Below, in pieces: positions 1-7,064 of a stretch of DNA of 13,050 nucleotides (its first letter is position 1; every line of letters starts with the position of its first letter). The position numbers and the translations under genes were made by a program. The notes beneath the pieces are model-generated. The model saw only the letters and a list, made by a program, of their open reading frames with translations, was not told the DNA's origin and did no database searches. This DNA is from UBA8437 sp003445035 (lineage in GTDB: Bacteria; Planctomycetota; Planctomycetia; Planctomycetales; Planctomycetaceae). The DNA is taken from NCBI GenBank assembly GCA_937901285.1, contig CALCHI010000249.1, forward strand, positions 1 through 13,050. Reading direction: 5' to 3'.

Positions 1-765
1 TTGATCCCCGGCATGCTCACCGATCCCAACCCGGTCTTCCGCCGACAGGCGGTTGCCCGCCTGCTGGACCTTGCGGGCCGGCTCCAGAAGGAGAACCAGC
101 AGGACCTTGCCCGGTCGCTCTACAAGCGTACCCTGCAGGGCGCCACCGACGACGACCAGGTCAAGACAATCGCCAAGCTGCTCAGGAAGATGGGCGAAAA
201 GGTCGACCTTCCCCGGCACTTCGGTTTCCTGACCAACTGGCACATCGTCGGCCCCTTCGACAACACCGGCAGCAAGGGCTTCAACGTGGTCTACCCGCCG
301 GAGAAGCAAGTCGATCTCAAGGCGAAGCTCAAGGGCAAGCTCGGGGCGGCCACCTGGAAGTCCTACAAGACCACGAACGACTTCGGCATCGTCGACATCG
401 CCAAGCAGATCAGCCCGTACAAGGGGGCGGTGATGTACTGCACGACGGTCTTCGAATCCAAGACGCCGCGGTCGATCCAGTTCCGGCTCGGCACACCCAA
501 CGCCTGGAAACTGTGGGTCAACGACCGCCAGGTGTTCGCCAACGAGGAATATCACCGCGGCATGAAACTCGATCAGTACTCGGTGCCGGTCACCCTCCGC
601 GCCGGTTCCAACACGATCCTGTTGAAGATCTGCCAGAACGAACAGGACCAGGACTGGGCCCAGAGGTACCAGTTCCAGGTCAGGACCTGTGACGTGTCGG
701 GCATTGCCGTGCTTTCGGCCGACCGCTCGGCCGCACTCTTTCCGTCCAAGGAGACGCGACCGTGA
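1..765 (+). CDS. C-terminal part of a HEAT-like/beta-sandwich domain protein (5' end outside window)
   Basis: The frame is open from base 1, so the TTG at the edge is probably not the true start and the gene likely begins upstream. The first ~65 residues are helical and charged (TDPNPVFRRQAVARLLDLA, then KTIAKLLRKMGEK), like HEAT or TPR-type solenoid repeats. From about residue 75 the motif 'NWHIVGPFDN' opens a beta-rich domain that continues through 'PNAWKLWVNDRQVF' and 'RAGSNTILLKICQNE'. That layout matches the jelly-roll, PA14/carbohydrate-binding-like modules common in large planctomycete extracellular proteins. No catalytic residues are recognisable. The stop overlaps the next start (GTGA), so the two genes are probably co-transcribed and translationally coupled. 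Function is unknown; a role in polymer binding at the cell surface or in the periplasm is inference from domain style only. Confidence 0.75.
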   Translation: MIPGMLTDPNPVFRRQAVARLLDLAGRLQKENQQDLARSLYKRTLQGATDDDQVKTIAKLLRKMGEKVDLPRHFGFLTNWHIVGPFDNTGSKGFNVVYPPEKQVDLKAKLKGKLGAATWKSYKTTNDFGIVDIAKQISPYKGAVMYCTTVFESKTPRSIQFRLGTPNAWKLWVNDRQVFANEEYHRGMKLDQYSVPVTLRAGSNTILLKICQNEQDQDWAQRYQFQVRTCDVSGIAVLSADRSAALFPSKETRP

Positions 766-2000
766 CGACCCTCCGATCCGCCACCCGCCGGGTCCCGCCT
801 CCCGCCCTGTCGCTCGTGCTGGCCGCCGCGCTGGTGACCGGCCTGGCCGGAGCCGATTGGCGGCAGTTCCGTGGCAATGACAGTTCGTCGGTGGCCCCGG
901 GAGAAAAGCCCCCGTTGGCCTGGGGCGACACCGAGAACATCGCCTGGAAGATCCCGCTGAGCGGCCGCGGACTGTCCGGACCGATCATCGTGGGAGACCG
1001 TGTCTACCTGACCTCCTCGGACGGCTTCGACCAGGACCGTTTGCTGGTGGAGTGCTACGACGTGAAGACAGGCGTGAGACGCTGGCGACGCACGTTCCAG
1101 GCGACCGGTCGTACCCAGTGTCACTCCAAGATGGCCAACGCCACGCCGACACCGGCCAGCGACGGCAAGCGGATCTTCGCGTTCTATTCGAGCAACGACC
1201 TGGTCTGCCTGGACCTCGACGGCAACCTGCAGTGGTACCGCGGCCTGACCCACGACTACCCCAACGCCAGCAACAGCCTCGGCATGGCCTCCTCGCCGGT
1301 CGTCATCGGTGACACCGTGATCGTGCAGGTGGAGAGCCAGTCGGAGAGCTTCGCCACGGGACTGGATGTTGCCACCGGCACCACCCGCTGGCATCGCAAG
1401 CAACACCGGTTCGACAACTGGTCCTCGCCGATCGCACTGACGGGAAAGGACCCCGCCAAGAGCCTGGTTCTGCTGCAGAACATGGTCGGGCTGACGGCCC
1501 TGGATGCCCGGACCGGACGCGAGGCCTGGCAGTACGACCAGCCGGCGTCGCGAACCCCCTCGTCGGTCGTTGCCAACGGCACCGTCTACATCCCCTCCAA
1601 CGGACTGACCGTCGTCCGTCCCTCGGGCACCGACAAGAAGACTCCCGAAATCGCCTGGAAAAACAATCGCTTCAGTTCCGGGACACCCAGCCCACTGGTC
1701 TACCGTGGCAAGGTGTTCACGATGAGTGGTCCGATCGTCAAGTGCGGTGATGCCTCCACCGGCAAGCTGCTGTGGCAGTTGAGGCTCAAGGGAGCCTTCA
1801 CCTCGTCACCGGTTGCCGCCAACGGACACCTGTACTATTTCGGTGAGACCGGGGCGACCTACGTGGTCGACGTGACCGGGGCCAAGGGGAAAATCGTTGC
1901 CGAGAACGCGATGGGAGCCACGATCCTCTGCACACCGGCGATCGCAGACAACGCGGTCTTCGTCCGCAGCAACGGGCACCTCTGGAAAATCAGCAAATAA
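762..2000 (+). CDS. Secreted PQQ-like beta-propeller repeat protein
   Basis: A 412-residue protein with a Sec-type signal peptide: basic residues up to R10, a hydrophobic core at about 15-28, and a likely cut after A31 (AGA|DW). The mature protein starts DWRQFRGNDSS, an opening often seen in planctomycete PQQ-like proteins. Blade motifs of the form D-x-x-T-G-x-x-x-W recur (YDVKTGVRRW, LDVATGTTRWH, LDARTGREAW, GDASTGKLLWQ), and the chain ends GHLWKISK. This repeat is shared by BamB and by quinoprotein dehydrogenases, but I see no dehydrogenase catalytic signature or cytochrome motif, so it is better read as a binding or scaffold propeller in the periplasm. The GTG start is supported by AAGGAG at 748-753, 8 nt upstream, and by the 4-nt overlap with the preceding gene. 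BamB-like annotation would be by fold only. Confidence 0.9.
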   Translation: MTTLRSATRRVPPPALSLVLAAALVTGLAGADWRQFRGNDSSSVAPGEKPPLAWGDTENIAWKIPLSGRGLSGPIIVGDRVYLTSSDGFDQDRLLVECYDVKTGVRRWRRTFQATGRTQCHSKMANATPTPASDGKRIFAFYSSNDLVCLDLDGNLQWYRGLTHDYPNASNSLGMASSPVVIGDTVIVQVESQSESFATGLDVATGTTRWHRKQHRFDNWSSPIALTGKDPAKSLVLLQNMVGLTALDARTGREAWQYDQPASRTPSSVVANGTVYIPSNGLTVVRPSGTDKKTPEIAWKNNRFSSGTPSPLVYRGKVFTMSGPIVKCGDASTGKLLWQLRLKGAFTSSPVAANGHLYYFGETGATYVVDVTGAKGKIVAENAMGATILCTPAIADNAVFVRSNGHLWKISK

Positions 2001-2019
2001 CTGATCGGGACCGGCCGCA

Positions 2020-2397
2020 ATGCCAAACCTGCTGGCTGTCGGACTCGGAGGTTTCCTCGGAGCAATCGCTCGCTACACGCTGGGTGGATTCGTCCAGTCG
2101 CGTGTGGCCGGTCGCTTCCCCTGGGGCACCCTGGCCGTCAACGTGCTCGGCTGCCTGTTGATCGGGGCCATCCTCGGATGGGCCAGTACCCGCGAGAACA
2201 TCTCGGAAACCACGCGGCTATTTCTGGTCACCGGCATCCTGGGCTCGCTGACCACGTTTTCCACGTTCGGGAACGAGACGATCGAGTTGTTTCGGCAGGG
2301 AGCCACGGGTCCTGCCGTGGGCAACATCGCCATGAACGTCGTCGTCGGACTGGTCGCAGTGACCATCGGACTGGCGATAAGCCGCGGGCTGGGCTGA
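2020..2397 (+). CDS. crcB: CrcB/Fluc fluoride ion channel
   Basis: A 125-residue four-helix membrane protein of the usual size for the CrcB/Fluc family, dual-topology dimeric channels that export fluoride from the cytoplasm. Family motifs are present: GGFLGAIARY (10-19), the pore Asn in TLAVNVLGC (N41), and GSLTTFSTF (75-83) with the two pore phenylalanines F80 and F83. The spacing from Asn to Phe matches characterised Fluc proteins. Helices are roughly at 2-23, 34-54, 65-90 and 98-121. The gene begins 19 nt after the beta-propeller gene, with only a weak purine stretch before the ATG, so it probably depends on the upstream transcript. No room exists for a fluoride riboswitch in that gap. Housekeeping fluoride resistance is the likely role. 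Confidence 0.95.
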   Translation: MPNLLAVGLGGFLGAIARYTLGGFVQSRVAGRFPWGTLAVNVLGCLLIGAILGWASTRENISETTRLFLVTGILGSLTTFSTFGNETIELFRQGATGPAVGNIAMNVVVGLVAVTIGLAISRGLG

Positions 2398-2419
2398 GAA
2401 GCGGTTTCGAGAACCACCG

Positions 2420-2454
2420 TTGACTTTCTCTGTTGGCCACGGCTGACCTAGAAT
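2420..2454 (+). promoter_or_regulatory. Candidate promoter for guaA
   Basis: The gap between crcB and guaA contains TAGAAT (2449-2454, 5 of 6 match to the sigma-70 -10 box) about 54 nt before the guaA ATG. A good -35-like TTGACT lies at 2420-2425, but the spacer is 23 nt, longer than the usual 17. The hexamer at 17-nt spacing (TTCTCT, 2426-2431) matches poorly. The -10 element is plausible and the -35 assignment is uncertain. A promoter here would give guaA a ~47-nt leader and independence from crcB. Confidence 0.4.
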
Positions 2455-2508
2455 ATCTCCTTCCCAAAAACACCACCCACCGCCGGTCCGGGACCGAGGG
2501 GCCCGAGA

Positions 2509-4125
2509 ATGTCGTCGATGAACGCCGATGATCCCGTCACCGCCCCCGCCGAAACCGGGCGATACCGCGGCGAACCACAACCGGTCGATCACGACCAGGT
2601 TCTGATTCTCGATTTCGGGTCCCAGACCGCACAACTGATCGCCCGCCGCGTCCGAGAACAGAACGTCTTCTGCCGTATGGTCCGCCACGATCTCTCGGCC
2701 GAACGGATCCGTGAGATCAACCCCCGTGGCCTGATCCTTTCGGGAGGACCGGCCAGCGTCTACGCCGAAGACGCACCGTTGCCCGATCCCGAGCTGTTCG
2801 AACTGGGGATCCCGATCCTGGGCATCTGCTACGGCATGCAGGTGATCTGCCGTTCGCTGGGAGCCAACGTCAATTCGGCCGAAACCCGCGAATTCGGACG
2901 ATCGCCGTGCCGCATCGTCGACCCCGGCGGGTTGTTCTCCGGGCTTCCCGACGAACTGGTCGTGTGGATGAGCCACGGGGACCAGGTCGAAGACCCCGAG
3001 GGTTCGTTCGTGTCGTTGGCGGCGACCGACACCTGCCCGTTGGCCGCGGTCCGCCACTCGGAACGACCCATCTACGGGCTGCAGTTCCACCCCGAGGTGA
3101 CTCACACCGACTTTGGTGGCCAACTGTTGAAGAATTTCGTCCAGGACATCTGCGGTTGTGCCGGCACCTGGGACATCAGTTCTCTGATCGATCAGCAGAT
3201 CGAGAAGATCCGATCACGGGTCGGAAGCAAACGGGTCATCTGCGGACTCTCGGGTGGAGTCGATTCATCGGTCGTCGCCGCACTGCTCTCCCAGGCCATC
3301 GGTGATCAACTCTCGTGCATCTTTGTCGACAACGGCCTGCTGCGCGAGGGGGAAGCGGAGAAGGTCGAGAAGCGGTTCACCGACCACTTCCAGACCGACC
3401 TGCACGTTGCCGATGCCCGGCAACGATTTCTCGATGAACTCGCCGGAGTCACCGATCCGCAGAAGAAGCGAAAGATCATCGGACGGGTCTTCATCGACGT
3501 CTTCCGGGACGAAGCCGAGTCGATCCCGGACGCGGAGTTCCTGGCCCAGGGAACACTCTACCCCGACGTGATCGAATCGGGTGCCAACGCCGATGGACCG
3601 GCCGCGACGATCAAGGCCCACCACAACGTCGGCGGGCTGCCCGACGAACTGGGATTCGAACTCATCGAACCGCTGCGGGACCTGTTCAAGGACGAGGTGC
3701 GGCGGATGGGTGAGGCATTGGGGCTGCCCGAGGAACTGATCTGGCGACATCCGTTCCCCGGCCCCGGACTCGCCGTCCGTTGCCTGGGAGCCGTCAGTGA
3801 AGACCGACTGAAAACCCTGCGGGCCGCCGACTCGATCGTGATCGAGGAACTGCGCGAGGCAGGACTGTACCGCGACATCCAGCAGGCTTTCGCCGTGCTG
3901 CTGCCGGTCCAGAGCGTCGGAGTGATGGGAGACGACCGGACCTACCAGGACACGATCGTCGTCCGCGCCGTTTCGACCGACGATTTCATGACCGCCGACT
4001 GGTTCCGGCTTCCCTACGAAGTCATGGAAAAAATTTCGACCCGGATCACCAACGGCGTCTCGGGAGTCAACCGGGTGGCCTACGACATCAGTTCCAAGCC
4101 ACCAAGCACGATCGAGTGGGAATAG
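2509..4125 (+). CDS. guaA: GMP synthase (glutamine-hydrolysing)
   Basis: A 538-residue cytoplasmic enzyme converting XMP, ATP and glutamine to GMP in purine synthesis. The class I glutamine amidotransferase domain begins at DQVLILDFGSQTAQLI (about 28-43). It has the nucleophile Cys107 in GICYGMQ and the partner residues His194 and Glu196 in LQFHPEVTHT. The ATP pyrophosphatase domain carries the P-loop SGGVDSS (248-254) and downstream HHNVGGLP and HPFPGPGLAVR motifs. The C-terminal dimerisation domain is complete and ends with the typical SSKPPSTIEWE. The protein is slightly longer than the E. coli enzyme because of a ~27-residue N-terminal extension that is polar and not conserved. GAGGGG at 2496-2501, 7 nt before ATG 2509, supports this start; an in-frame ATG at 2518 is an alternative. 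All catalytic parts are intact. Confidence 0.98.
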   Translation: MSSMNADDPVTAPAETGRYRGEPQPVDHDQVLILDFGSQTAQLIARRVREQNVFCRMVRHDLSAERIREINPRGLILSGGPASVYAEDAPLPDPELFELGIPILGICYGMQVICRSLGANVNSAETREFGRSPCRIVDPGGLFSGLPDELVVWMSHGDQVEDPEGSFVSLAATDTCPLAAVRHSERPIYGLQFHPEVTHTDFGGQLLKNFVQDICGCAGTWDISSLIDQQIEKIRSRVGSKRVICGLSGGVDSSVVAALLSQAIGDQLSCIFVDNGLLREGEAEKVEKRFTDHFQTDLHVADARQRFLDELAGVTDPQKKRKIIGRVFIDVFRDEAESIPDAEFLAQGTLYPDVIESGANADGPAATIKAHHNVGGLPDELGFELIEPLRDLFKDEVRRMGEALGLPEELIWRHPFPGPGLAVRCLGAVSEDRLKTLRAADSIVIEELREAGLYRDIQQAFAVLLPVQSVGVMGDDRTYQDTIVVRAVSTDDFMTADWFRLPYEVMEKISTRITNGVSGVNRVAYDISSKPPSTIEWE

Positions 4126-4134
4126 CCTGAAATT

Positions 4135-4179
4135 GGCCGGCGTTCTTCGGCCCACGCGGCCGCGTGTCCGGATTCCGGA
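4135..4179. repeat. Three abutting inverted repeats after guaA
   Basis: Beginning 9 nt after the guaA stop, three inverted repeats follow each other without a gap. GGCCG (4135-4139) pairs with CGGCC (4148-4152) around an 8-nt loop. CACGCGGCCGCGTG (4153-4166) is a perfect 14-bp palindrome. TCCGGATTCCGGA (4167-4179) is a palindrome with an odd centre. As RNA they give short hairpins of about 5 bp each. There is no following T-run, so a classic intrinsic terminator is not supported. A transcript 3' end structure or a protein-binding site are both possible; high GC raises the chance background. Confidence 0.5.
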
Positions 4180-4198
4180 GAATCGAGCCTCGGCCGCC

Positions 4199-4278
4199 AC
4201 AACCGCTCCAACCCGATCCCCGTCGGGAACAGTCAGCGCGGTTGTAGCAACCGGTGTCCCACCGAGCGAGGGCCTCGG
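4199..4278 (+). other. Structured intergenic segment with competing helices, upstream of the carbamoyltransferase gene
   Basis: ACAACCGC (4199-4206) is complementary to GCGGTTGT (4238-4245), an 8-bp helix enclosing an inner CCCGA/TCGGG stem (4212-4216 with 4223-4227). The right arm of the outer helix also forms an alternative hairpin, CGGTTG-TAG-CAACCG (4239-4253), so the two helices exclude each other. Further stems follow: CGGTG-TCC-CACCG (4252-4264) and CCGAG...CTCGG (4262-4266 with 4274-4278). Competing helices in a leader are typical of attenuators or riboswitches, but no known riboswitch core is recognised. In the rest of 4126-4379 I see no gene; a 65-codon open frame at 4133-4330 has no ribosome binding site or recognisable motif. 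Confidence 0.35.
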
Positions 4279-4379
4279 CTTCCAACACCGCGATCCCGCT
4301 GATCGTAGGTTCCTCATGGCGACGATGTAGTGTGGAGGATCGCTGCGCGCCGAGCGTCTGACCAACAGGAACTCATTTG

Positions 4380-6218
4380 ATGACCTCGATTTTGGGCATC
4401 TCCGCCTTCTACCACGACTCGGCCGCCGCGCTGATCGTCGATGGCCAGATCGTGGCCGCAGCCCAGGAAGAACGCTTCACTCGCCGGAAACACGATGCCG
4501 GCTTCCCCGAAAATGCGATCGGGTACTGCCTCGCAGAAGCCGGACTCACTCCCGCCGACCTCGATTACGTCGGCTTCTACGACAAACCGCTGGTGAAGTT
4601 CGAGCGACTGCTGGAGACCTATCTCGCCTTCGCCCCACGGGGGGTCAAGAGTTGGCTGACGCTGTTGCCCAACTGGCTCCGCACCAGGTTGCACCTGCCT
4701 CGGGTCATCAAGAAGGGTCTCGACCGCCAGTACCGACGGCGGATCGTCTTTCCCGAACACCACGAATCTCACGCCGCCAGCGCCTTCTTCCCCAGCCCGT
4801 TTCCCGAGGCGGCCATCCTGACCGTCGACGGCGTCGGCGAGTGGGCCACGGCCAGCTACGGCACGGGCCGGGAGAACCGGATCGAGTTGACCCACGAGAT
4901 GCACTACCCGCATTCGCTGGGCCTGCTCTACACCGCCTTCACCTACTACTGCGGTTTTCGGATCAACTCGGGCGAATACAAGTTGATGGGCCTGGCCCCC
5001 TACGGGGAACCGGTTTACGCCGATCGCATTCTCGAACACCTCGTCGATCTCAGGCCCGACGGGTCGCTCAGGCTGCAACTGGACCACTTCAACTTCTGCC
5101 AGGGCCTGACAATGACCTCCTCGAAGTTCCACCTTCTCTTCGATGGACCGCCGCGGACGCCCGAATCGCCATTGACCGAACGCCACATGGACATCGCCGC
5201 CAGCGTGCAGGCGGTCACCGAGGAGGCGATGCTGCGGATGGCCCGGCACGTCCACGAAGTCACCGGCATGAACCACCTGTGCCTGGCCGGCGGCGTGGCA
5301 CTCAACTGTGTCGCCAACGGACGGGTTCTCCGCGAAGGACCATTCGATCAGGTCTGGATCCAGCCGGCCGCCGGTGACGCCGGCGGCGCGCTGGGGGTGG
5401 CCCTGCTGATCTGGCACCAGTTGCTGGACAACCCTCGTCCCCACGACCAACTCGACTACCAGGGCGGCAGCTGCTTCGGACCGGAATTCTCCAATGACCA
5501 GGTGCAACGCTTCCTCGACGATGCCGGAGCGATCTACGAGCGGTTCGACGACGATCAACAACTGTGCCGCGAGGTGGCCTCGTTGATCGCCGACGAAAAA
5601 GTGATCGGGTGGATGCAGGGACGGATGGAATTCGGCCCCCGTGCACTGGGTGGCCGCAGCATTCTCGGTGACGCCCGCAGCACCCGCATGCAGTCGGTGA
5701 TGAACCTCAAGATCAAGTTCCGCGAGTCGTTCCGACCCTTCGCCCCCAGCGTGCTGGAGGAACGTGTCGACGAGTACTTTGAAATGCGGCCCAACGAGCA
5801 AAGTCCCTACATGCTGCTGGTCGCCGACGTGAAACCCGACAAGCGGCTGCCGTTGGCCGAATCGGATCGGGCCACGCGGGGACTGGAGAAACTGAAGGTC
5901 CACCGATCCCGCGTCCCGGCCATCACCCACGTCGACAACTCGGCACGGGTCCAGACCGTAGATCCCCGCCGCCACGGAAGATACTACCGGCTGCTGAAGG
6001 CTTTCGAGGAACAGACCGGGTCACCCGTGCTGATCAACACCAGCTTCAACGTGCGAGGCGAACCGATCGTCTGCACGCCCGAGGAGGCGTGGCGGTGCTT
6101 CATGGCCACCAACATGGACGTGCTGGTGATCGAGGACTTCGTGATGCACAAGGACCGCCAGCCCGGCGCGACCGAACACGAAAACGACGAATACCTCGCC
6201 CGCTTCGAACTCGATTGA
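4380..6218 (+). CDS. NodU/CmcH-family O-carbamoyltransferase (SxtI-like)
   Basis: A 612-residue enzyme of the family that transfers a carbamoyl group from carbamoyl phosphate, via carbamoyl-AMP, to a hydroxyl on an acceptor such as a sugar, antibiotic or toxin. The N-terminal Kae1/TsaD-like domain starts ILGISAFYHDSAAAL and holds the metal/adenylate motif HHESHA (127-132), LTVDGVGEWATAS, and SGEYKLMGLAPYG. The C-terminal domain has FGPRALGGRS (418-427), FRPFAPSVLEE and LINTSFNVRGEPIV (from 551). All hallmark motifs are present and the length is usual. ATG 4380 is chosen because family members begin just before ILGIS; an adjacent TTG at 4377 is also in frame. AGGA at 4367-4370 fits either. The two following genes encode SxtJ- and DUF5989-like membrane proteins, a set that suggests a membrane-associated carbamoylation unit. 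The acceptor cannot be deduced: no glycosyltransferase or antibiotic gene is nearby. Confidence 0.93.
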   Translation: MTSILGISAFYHDSAAALIVDGQIVAAAQEERFTRRKHDAGFPENAIGYCLAEAGLTPADLDYVGFYDKPLVKFERLLETYLAFAPRGVKSWLTLLPNWLRTRLHLPRVIKKGLDRQYRRRIVFPEHHESHAASAFFPSPFPEAAILTVDGVGEWATASYGTGRENRIELTHEMHYPHSLGLLYTAFTYYCGFRINSGEYKLMGLAPYGEPVYADRILEHLVDLRPDGSLRLQLDHFNFCQGLTMTSSKFHLLFDGPPRTPESPLTERHMDIAASVQAVTEEAMLRMARHVHEVTGMNHLCLAGGVALNCVANGRVLREGPFDQVWIQPAAGDAGGALGVALLIWHQLLDNPRPHDQLDYQGGSCFGPEFSNDQVQRFLDDAGAIYERFDDDQQLCREVASLIADEKVIGWMQGRMEFGPRALGGRSILGDARSTRMQSVMNLKIKFRESFRPFAPSVLEERVDEYFEMRPNEQSPYMLLVADVKPDKRLPLAESDRATRGLEKLKVHRSRVPAITHVDNSARVQTVDPRRHGRYYRLLKAFEEQTGSPVLINTSFNVRGEPIVCTPEEAWRCFMATNMDVLVIEDFVMHKDRQPGATEHENDEYLARFELD

Positions 6219-6240
6219 CATCCCCGCCAGAGGCACGCCG

Positions 6241-6645
6241 ATGATCGCCATCGACTGGAATCCGACTCACAGGTTCCTCCGACAGTTCGCCGGACTGTTC
6301 GTGCTGTTCTTCGCCGCCATCGGAGCCGTCCGCTTCTTCAAGGACGATCCCACCACCGCCTACGTGCTGTGGTCGATCGCTCCGGTGGGTCTGGTGGGCC
6401 TGGCCTGGCCGACCTTCATGCGATACGTCTACGTCACCTGGATGGCCCTGTTCTTCCCGCTGGGCTGGACCGTCTCGATGGTCATCCTCTCGTCGATCTA
6501 TTACTTGGTCGTCAGCCCGATCGGTCTTATCATGCGATTGTGCGGCCACGACCCCTGCGGACGACGACCCGATCCAGCGGCCACCAGCTACTGGAAACCA
6601 CGCCGGCCCGCTGCCAACGTCCAACGCTACTTCCGCCAGTTTTGA
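6241..6645 (+). CDS. SxtJ-family membrane protein
   Basis: A 134-residue integral membrane protein with hydrophobic segments at about 13-33, 40-60 and 66-98. It matches the SxtJ family in plan: an N-terminal W-N-P-x-x-R-x-L-R-x-F pattern (IDWNPTHRFLRQF), a charged turn after helix 1 (RFFKDDP), the WMALFFPLGWTVS segment and a tail with SYWKPRRP. SxtJ is the gene next to the carbamoyltransferase sxtI in saxitoxin clusters, and the same pairing occurs widely outside toxin producers. It has no known catalytic activity. The gene lies 22 nt after the carbamoyltransferase stop, with a modest purine-rich AGAGG before the ATG, so the two are very likely co-transcribed. A role in anchoring or assisting the carbamoyltransferase at the membrane is inference from context. 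Confidence 0.8.
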   Translation: MIAIDWNPTHRFLRQFAGLFVLFFAAIGAVRFFKDDPTTAYVLWSIAPVGLVGLAWPTFMRYVYVTWMALFFPLGWTVSMVILSSIYYLVVSPIGLIMRLCGHDPCGRRPDPAATSYWKPRRPAANVQRYFRQF

Positions 6646-6704
6646 TTTCCGGTCCCATCCCGACCCCGGCCGCAATCCGCGAGCCCACCTGCGGAGCGAT
6701 CAGC

Positions 6705-7013
6705 ATGAACGACATCACCCCGAACCCCGAAGACTCCGCCGACCAGGCAGCCGCCGATCCCGCCGCCGAGGAGTCGGCCGGTCAACCGGCTGTCGAGGAC
6801 GTCGAGGACGCGGCCACGGCCGAGGACACCTCCGCCAGCGACTTCGCGGCGTCGGCCGAAGCACCCGAGATGGGATTCTTCGCCGAATTCTGGGATTTCC
6901 TGGTCCACAACAAGGCGTGGTGGCTGACACCAATCATCCTGGTGCTGGTGCTGGTCTTCGTGCTGGTGTGGTTCGCCGGAACCCCGTTCGCACCGTTCAT
7001 CTACGGAGCCTAG
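6705..7013 (+). CDS. DUF5989 family small membrane protein (SxtK-like) with acidic N-terminal extension
   Basis: Predicted 102 residues. The C-terminal half (56-102) is a typical DUF5989 protein: GFFAEFWDFLVHNKAWWLTP followed by one strong transmembrane helix (about 76-91) and the ending APFIYGA. DUF5989/SxtK proteins accompany carbamoyltransferase and SxtJ genes, as they do here. Residues 1-55 are an Ala/Glu/Asp-rich, low-complexity, probably disordered segment that the usual ~50-residue family members lack. The start at ATG 6705 is backed by GGAG at 6693-6696, 8 nt upstream. A second in-frame ATG at 6870 would give a normal-length protein but has no clear ribosome binding site. The frame stays open further upstream to 6369, but that part overlaps the sxtJ-like gene and is not coding. 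The gap of 59 nt to sxtJ-like still fits one operon. Function is unknown. Confidence 0.8.
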   Translation: MNDITPNPEDSADQAAADPAAEESAGQPAVEDVEDAATAEDTSASDFAASAEAPEMGFFAEFWDFLVHNKAWWLTPIILVLVLVFVLVWFAGTPFAPFIYGA

Positions 7014-7046
7014 GGGGGCGAAGTTCGTCGGGGCAACGGGTCAGTC

Positions 7047-7064
7047 TCTTCCCCCGTGGGAAGA
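7047..7064. terminator. Candidate bidirectional hairpin between convergent genes
   Basis: TCTTCCC (7047-7053) pairs with GGGAAGA (7058-7064) around the loop CCGT. The hairpin fills the end of the 51-nt gap between the DUF5989 gene (+) and the FabZ-like gene (-) and directly abuts the latter's stop codon. An alternative AGTC/GACT pairing could extend it with a bulge. No T-run follows on either strand, so termination is inferred from position and symmetry. Confidence 0.4.

Noticed and set aside
573..1406. 277-codon minus-strand open frame
   Set aside because: Antisense to two genes joined by a GTGA overlap; low-complexity Gly/Arg/Val/His composition.
2001..2019. Fluoride riboswitch before crcB
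   Set aside because: Only 19 nt separate the genes, too short for the crcB-motif aptamer; the upstream sequence is coding.
2218..3123. 301-codon minus-strand open frame
   Set aside because: Antisense to crcB and the guaA amidotransferase domain; no family features.
4170..4200. Minus-strand T-loop-like sequence (GGCTCGATTCTCC) suggesting a tRNA
   Set aside because: The T-stem has a mismatch and a wobble, and no acceptor, D or anticodon arms can be fitted around it.
4133..4330. 65-codon open frame between guaA and the carbamoyltransferase gene
   Set aside because: No ribosome binding site, no motif, Pro/Arg-rich translation, and it runs across strongly palindromic DNA.
3265..4365. 366-codon minus-strand open frame
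   Set aside because: Antisense to guaA and the following gap; no domain and no credible start signal.
4314..5975. 553-codon open frame on the minus strand
   Set aside because: Entirely antisense to the carbamoyltransferase gene, whose motifs are unmistakable. The composition is that of a high-GC shadow frame, with no recognisable domain.
4380..7013. Saxitoxin biosynthesis cluster
   Set aside because: Only the carbamoyltransferase/SxtJ/SxtK-like part is present; the core sxtA, sxtG and tailoring genes are absent.
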